Of a stretch of DNA of 64,000 nt, positions 60,628 to 64,000 are shown in pieces. The translations under genes were made by a program, and so were the position numbers. The DNA is from Anaerolineae bacterium (GTDB taxonomy: Bacteria > Chloroflexota > Anaerolineae > 4572-78 > J111). Location: positions 124,001-188,000 of the forward strand of contig JAHDWA010000010.1 of assembly GCA_023382535.1 (NCBI GenBank), written 5' to 3'. Under the pieces are notes generated by a model. That model made no database searches, was not told where the DNA came from, and saw only the letters and a program-made list of their open reading frames with translations. Within the stretch, counting starts at the first letter, position 1. Each line of letters begins with the position of its first letter.

Positions 60628-63600
60628 CTAACGCCGCTGCCAGGTCATTCCCGGATAATCGCGGTAGAAGCCAACGGCTTCGAGAAGGGGGCGGCCGGGA
60701 CTGTCCAGCACCGGCTGGCCGTTCCAGCTTTCGACGGTGAGACGGAACTCAAAGTTAGCCAGATGGTCCAGTAGCACGGTCAAGGCTTGCTGAATGAGTC
60801 CCTCGTCGGCCCCTTGCAAGGTGATAAGCTGTGCACCTGTATCGCGGGCAACCAGCACCGGCAGTCCCCGCTGCTGCACCAGCCAGGTAGAGGGCAGCCG
60901 GGCGAAGGTAAGTTCCTCGCCGCTGGCTGTTGGGGGCAGGTCTGGCAGCGCCGGGCCGTAGAGGTTGGCCGGATCGCCCGCGTTGAGGACAACCAGGGCC
61001 TCGTCTTCCGTCGGTGGCTCGCTGCGACCGGCCCGCAGCCGCTCGACCACTTCCGGCAAGGCGAACTGGAGACCGGGCAGGCCCTGCACAAAATAGCCGC
61101 GCCGGACCTCGCCCCGCAGCTCCAGCCGTTGGAGCTGTTGGTAGATCAGATCCCAGGCCCAACTCCCCACCTCGTCGGCCAGGCTGGCGTGGGTAACTAC
61201 GCCGTAGCGGGCCAGCAGTTGGCGAGCCTGCTGGGCGGCACGGTCATCGGGCGGCGCGACTTTGCCCAGCACGCCAAAACGGTGGACCAGGGTCCAGCGC
61301 CCCTCGCTTAAGGGCGGTCTTTGGGACTCGCTCGGCTGGCTCAGCCGTTCCCGTACCCGGCGTTTGGCCGCATGAAACTCGGAACGAGTGGGCCGGCGCA
61401 GCCCGTCCGGCCGCCGTTCCCGCGAGCGCAGCCGCTCGGCCAGTTCCGTTTCGAGGGAGCTGAAAGGCTTGCGCTCGCCGCCGGGGCCGGGACTTCCCTG
61501 CTGGACAATGTGCCGCAGCACGGCCAGGCTGTCGTTGGTGGCCAGGCCGGCCATCACCAGTTCGACCAGGGCGGCTTCGGCGGTGGTTTCGGCCAAGTCC
61601 AACGCGGCGCAGATGTCGGCCAGAAAGACCGCTCCCTCGCTTTTGAGGAAGTCGTAGACAGCCTGCGCCGTCTCGCTCAAGCCGGACAAATCATCCGGGG
61701 GCGGCTCCAGAAAGCTATGACCCTCGCCCCGGAACAGGAAGCGGATGCGGCCTCGCCGGGGGTCAACCCCGCCTGAACCGACCCAGACCAACTCGCCGCT
61801 CTGGCACAGCCCGGCTAACTCCGCCGGATCGTAGCGGGCCAGCCGTAAGGGCAGCACGTCGCGCTCCCAGATGCGGCCGACTATCGGCGCGGCCCGCAAC
61901 TGCTGCAGCGCCTGCCGCAGTGCTCCCGGCCCGGCCAGGCGTTCCGCCGGATGGAGGTGCTGCCAGCGGGCCAGGAAGTCGGCGTAGACGGTGAAGGGTA
62001 CCGGTTGAATCTCCCGCCGCAAAATGGTCAGCGTGCGGCGGTGAATCTGCTCCAGGGTATGCAGGTCAACAAATTCATCTGCTGGAGAGACTTGACCACG
62101 GGTCGGGGTGAAACGGCCATGGGCCAGGTGACGGGCTTCAACCAGCCGGTCGAGTTCGGCTCGCAGCCAGCCAGGGGAGAAGGCATAGCGGGCCAGGATA
62201 GCCGGGAGGGTGACCGGGCCGGCATAGGCCAGATAGCGTTCCAGAATCCGTCGCTGCGCGTCTACCGGAGGGATGGGTAAGTCATCCAGGGCTGCTAAGT
62301 CAAAGGCAGCGCGATACTCCGCCGCATATTCGGCGGCGACCCAGCGGCGACCCAGACCATGAGCGGTGGGGACAGCCAGCTCGACGATGCGGCCAGCCCC
62401 GGCCAGGTGAGCCACCCAGGCGGCCGGATCAGCGTTGGTTCGTTCGGCCAGCTCGCGGGTGGACAGGTCGCCCAACTGCTGCAGCAGCACGGCCAGTTCC
62501 TCCGCCGTGCGCACCTGGCTCGTCGGGGCGGTGTGCTGCAGGCGGCCCTGCACCTCTTGAATTGCTTCGGGCCGGAGCAGCTCGTCCAGGGCAATGTCTT
62601 TAAGTAGGTCTTGCAGCAGTTCCCGGTTCGCCGCCAGGGTTTGAAGCTGGCGCTCGGCCCGGGGCGTGTCCCACTCGTACATGTAGACGCTGACAAAATC
62701 CCACAGCAGGCTTTGCGCTACCGGCGAAGGGGTCAGCGACTCGACCAGGACCACCTGGATCTCGCCCTGTTGGATGCTGCTCAAAACCGCTTCCAGGTGG
62801 GGCAGGTCCAGCACATCCTGCAAGCAGTCACGATACGTTTCCGCTACAATTGGAAAATCCTGGAATTGGCGTACCGCTTGCAGCAGATCTTTGGCCCGCA
62901 GGCGCTGCAGCCAGAAGGGGGTGCGTTTGCCGCCGCGCAGGCTCGGCAGCAGCAGCGCCCTGGCCGCGTTCTGGCGGAACTGCGCCCCAAAGACGGCCGA
63001 GTCGGGTAGCTCCTGCAAAATGCGCTCGCGGGCCTCGGCCGGCCCCAGCCCGGCGACCACATCCAGGGGAAACTCGGCCTCAGCTTCGGGGCAGCGCAGC
63101 AAGATGCCGTCGTCGTTGGTCTGGACCTCGACCTCGATGCCGCTGCGCTCCCGCAGCAGGCTGGCCAGGGCCAGGCCCCACGGGCCGTTGACCCGCCCGC
63201 CAAAGGGGGAGTGAACCACTAGCCGCGGGTCGCCCAGGGCGTCGTCAAACACCTCGATCAGAACCGTTCGATCTGACGAAATCGCCCCGGCTTTATCAAG
63301 CTGGTTGGCGACATAGCTCAGGACGTGCCAGGCCGAGTGGTGATCCAGGGCATACCCGTCTTGCAGCCAGGCCAGCAGCGCCTGGATGGCCGGCTCGTCC
63401 CGTTTCTCGACAATCTTACTATGCTCGGTCCAATTCAATTCCGCCCGCAGGCGCTCGACTTGCTCGGCCACGGCCCGGCGGAAGGCGCCCACCCGCAGCC
63501 CCAATTCATAGGGCCGCCAGGGGAAATCGCCGCGCCAGAAAGGCATGCGGGGCGTTGTGCCGGGCGCTTCGGCCACGATGACCCGGTCGTCGGTGACGTC

Positions 63601-64000
63601 CAGCACCCGCCAGACCTGCGAGCCGAGCATGAGCGTGTCGCCCACGCGGGTCTCATAGACAAACTCCTCGTCCAGCTCACCCAACTTGGTCTTGCCGTCG
63701 CTGAGGTAAGCCCCAAAGCTGCCCCGGTCGGTGATGGTGCCGCCGTTGGTCAGGGCCAACAAGCGGGCGCCAGGCAGAGCAGCCACCTTGTTGTTGACCG
63801 GGTCCCAGGCCAGCCGCGCTCGCAGTTCCCGCTGGGTCTGGCTGGCGTAGCGCCCGGCCAGCATTTCGAGCACGGCCCGGAAGACGCGCGGGGTCAGTTC
63901 CTCGTAGGCGTAGGCGCAGCGGACCAGGTCGAAAAGAGCGTCCACCGGCCAGCTTTCCACCGAAACCATGGCCACAAGCTGCTGGGCCAGCACGTCCAGC
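60628..64000 (-). CDS. Lhr-like helicase C-terminal region / DEAD-box-associated protein, 5' truncated by window edge
   Basis: The reverse frame is open to the window end, giving more than 1120 residues. The visible part corresponds to the region downstream of the helicase motor in Lhr-type enzymes: a DEAD/H-associated domain (VNNKVAALPGARLLALTNGGTITDRGSF, FVYETRVGDTLMLGSQVWRVLDV, RMPFWRGDFPWRPYELG), the HSPFGGRVNGPWGLALASLL element near residue 260, then the long Lhr-CTD with repeated winged-helix-like units. The ATPase motifs should lie beyond the window. Lhr proteins are nucleic-acid helicases linked to DNA repair. It is convergent with the DeoR-SBP regulator gene. Confidence 0.9.
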   Translation of the reverse strand, partial: LDVLAQQLVAMVSVESWPVDALFDLVRCAYAYEELTPRVFRAVLEMLAGRYASQTQRELRARLAWDPVNNKVAALPGARLLALTNGGTITDRGSFGAYLSDGKTKLGELDEEFVYETRVGDTLMLGSQVWRVLDVTDDRVIVAEAPGTTPRMPFWRGDFPWRPYELGLRVGAFRRAVAEQVERLRAELNWTEHSKIVEKRDEPAIQALLAWLQDGYALDHHSAWHVLSYVANQLDKAGAISSDRTVLIEVFDDALGDPRLVVHSPFGGRVNGPWGLALASLLRERSGIEVEVQTNDDGILLRCPEAEAEFPLDVVAGLGPAEARERILQELPDSAVFGAQFRQNAARALLLPSLRGGKRTPFWLQRLRAKDLLQAVRQFQDFPIVAETYRDCLQDVLDLPHLEAVLSSIQQGEIQVVLVESLTPSPVAQSLLWDFVSVYMYEWDTPRAERQLQTLAANRELLQDLLKDIALDELLRPEAIQEVQGRLQHTAPTSQVRTAEELAVLLQQLGDLSTRELAERTNADPAAWVAHLAGAGRIVELAVPTAHGLGRRWVAAEYAAEYRAAFDLAALDDLPIPPVDAQRRILERYLAYAGPVTLPAILARYAFSPGWLRAELDRLVEARHLAHGRFTPTRGQVSPADEFVDLHTLEQIHRRTLTILRREIQPVPFTVYADFLARWQHLHPAERLAGPGALRQALQQLRAAPIVGRIWERDVLPLRLARYDPAELAGLCQSGELVWVGSGGVDPRRGRIRFLFRGEGHSFLEPPPDDLSGLSETAQAVYDFLKSEGAVFLADICAALDLAETTAEAALVELVMAGLATNDSLAVLRHIVQQGSPGPGGERKPFSSLETELAERLRSRERRPDGLRRPTRSEFHAAKRRVRERLSQPSESQRPPLSEGRWTLVHRFGVLGKVAPPDDRAAQQARQLLARYGVVTHASLADEVGSWAWDLIYQQLQRLELRGEVRRGYFVQGLPGLQFALPEVVERLRAGRSEPPTEDEALVVLNAGDPANLYGPALPDLPPTASGEELTFARLPSTWLVQQRGLPVLVARDTGAQLITLQGADEGLIQQALTVLLDHLANFEFRLTVESWNGQPVLDSPGRPLLEAVGFYRDYPGMTWQRR

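Overview
The window looks like a piece of a Chloroflexota (Anaerolineae-like) chromosome or large replicon. This is inferred from gene content only: ferredoxin-dependent 2-oxoacid oxidoreductase, RtcB/archease, many UroD-family corrinoid methyltransferase-like genes, an Lhr-type helicase and moderately high GC. I see no rRNA or tRNA and no CRISPR array. Both window edges cut genes (LivH at the left, the Lhr-like protein at the right).

Region 1 (1-12.5 kb) is catabolic. A forward cluster holds LivH/LivM-type permeases, an FAD oxidoreductase, maleylacetate reductase and an intradiol (hydroxyquinol-type) dioxygenase, consistent with uptake and ring cleavage of a hydroxylated aromatic. It converges on a reverse group: RtcB RNA ligase with its archease, an acyl-CoA hydrolase/transferase, and a four-subunit 2-oxoacid:ferredoxin oxidoreductase.

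Region 2 (12.5-25.6 kb) looks like a replicon-maintenance module: an orphan ParB paralogue, an XRE-HEAT regulator divergent from an FtsK/TcpA-like translocase, ParA-ParB, a zinc-finger protein, and a replication initiator with two winged-helix-like repeats and a DnaA domain-I-like C-terminus. Its DNA signals include palindromes inside both parB genes, paired operators, a strong antisense promoter reading through hairpins with identical TGCCAC loops, and seven iteron-like repeats. I see no integrase or relaxase.

Region 3 (25.6-41.6 kb) is mixed: an exported beta-propeller/glycoside-hydrolase-like protein, DUF99, a PIG-L deacetylase, a DUF362 protein, a UroD-family protein, an Na+-dependent transporter, a two-component system, small repeat proteins and one IS1182-family element with a relic of a second copy nearby.

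Region 4 (41.6-60.6 kb) is the most interesting metabolic locus. A reverse run of 15 genes encodes a rhamnose-type sugar ABC transporter, an SGNH hydrolase, a GH78-type rhamnosidase, a rhamnose mutarotase, an MBL-fold hydrolase and a DUF4037 protein, interleaved with four UroD-family proteins and two corrinoid proteins. It is divergent from a regulator that fuses a DeoR repressor to a copy of the transporter's own sugar-binding protein. I suggest, as inference, that it imports and dismantles a methylated rhamnose-containing glycoside, with methyl groups passed to corrinoid.

Across regions 1 and 4, several intergenic spaces carry degenerate seven-base tandem repeats arranged as two complementary arms. 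In some cases these repeats supply the stop codon of the adjacent gene.
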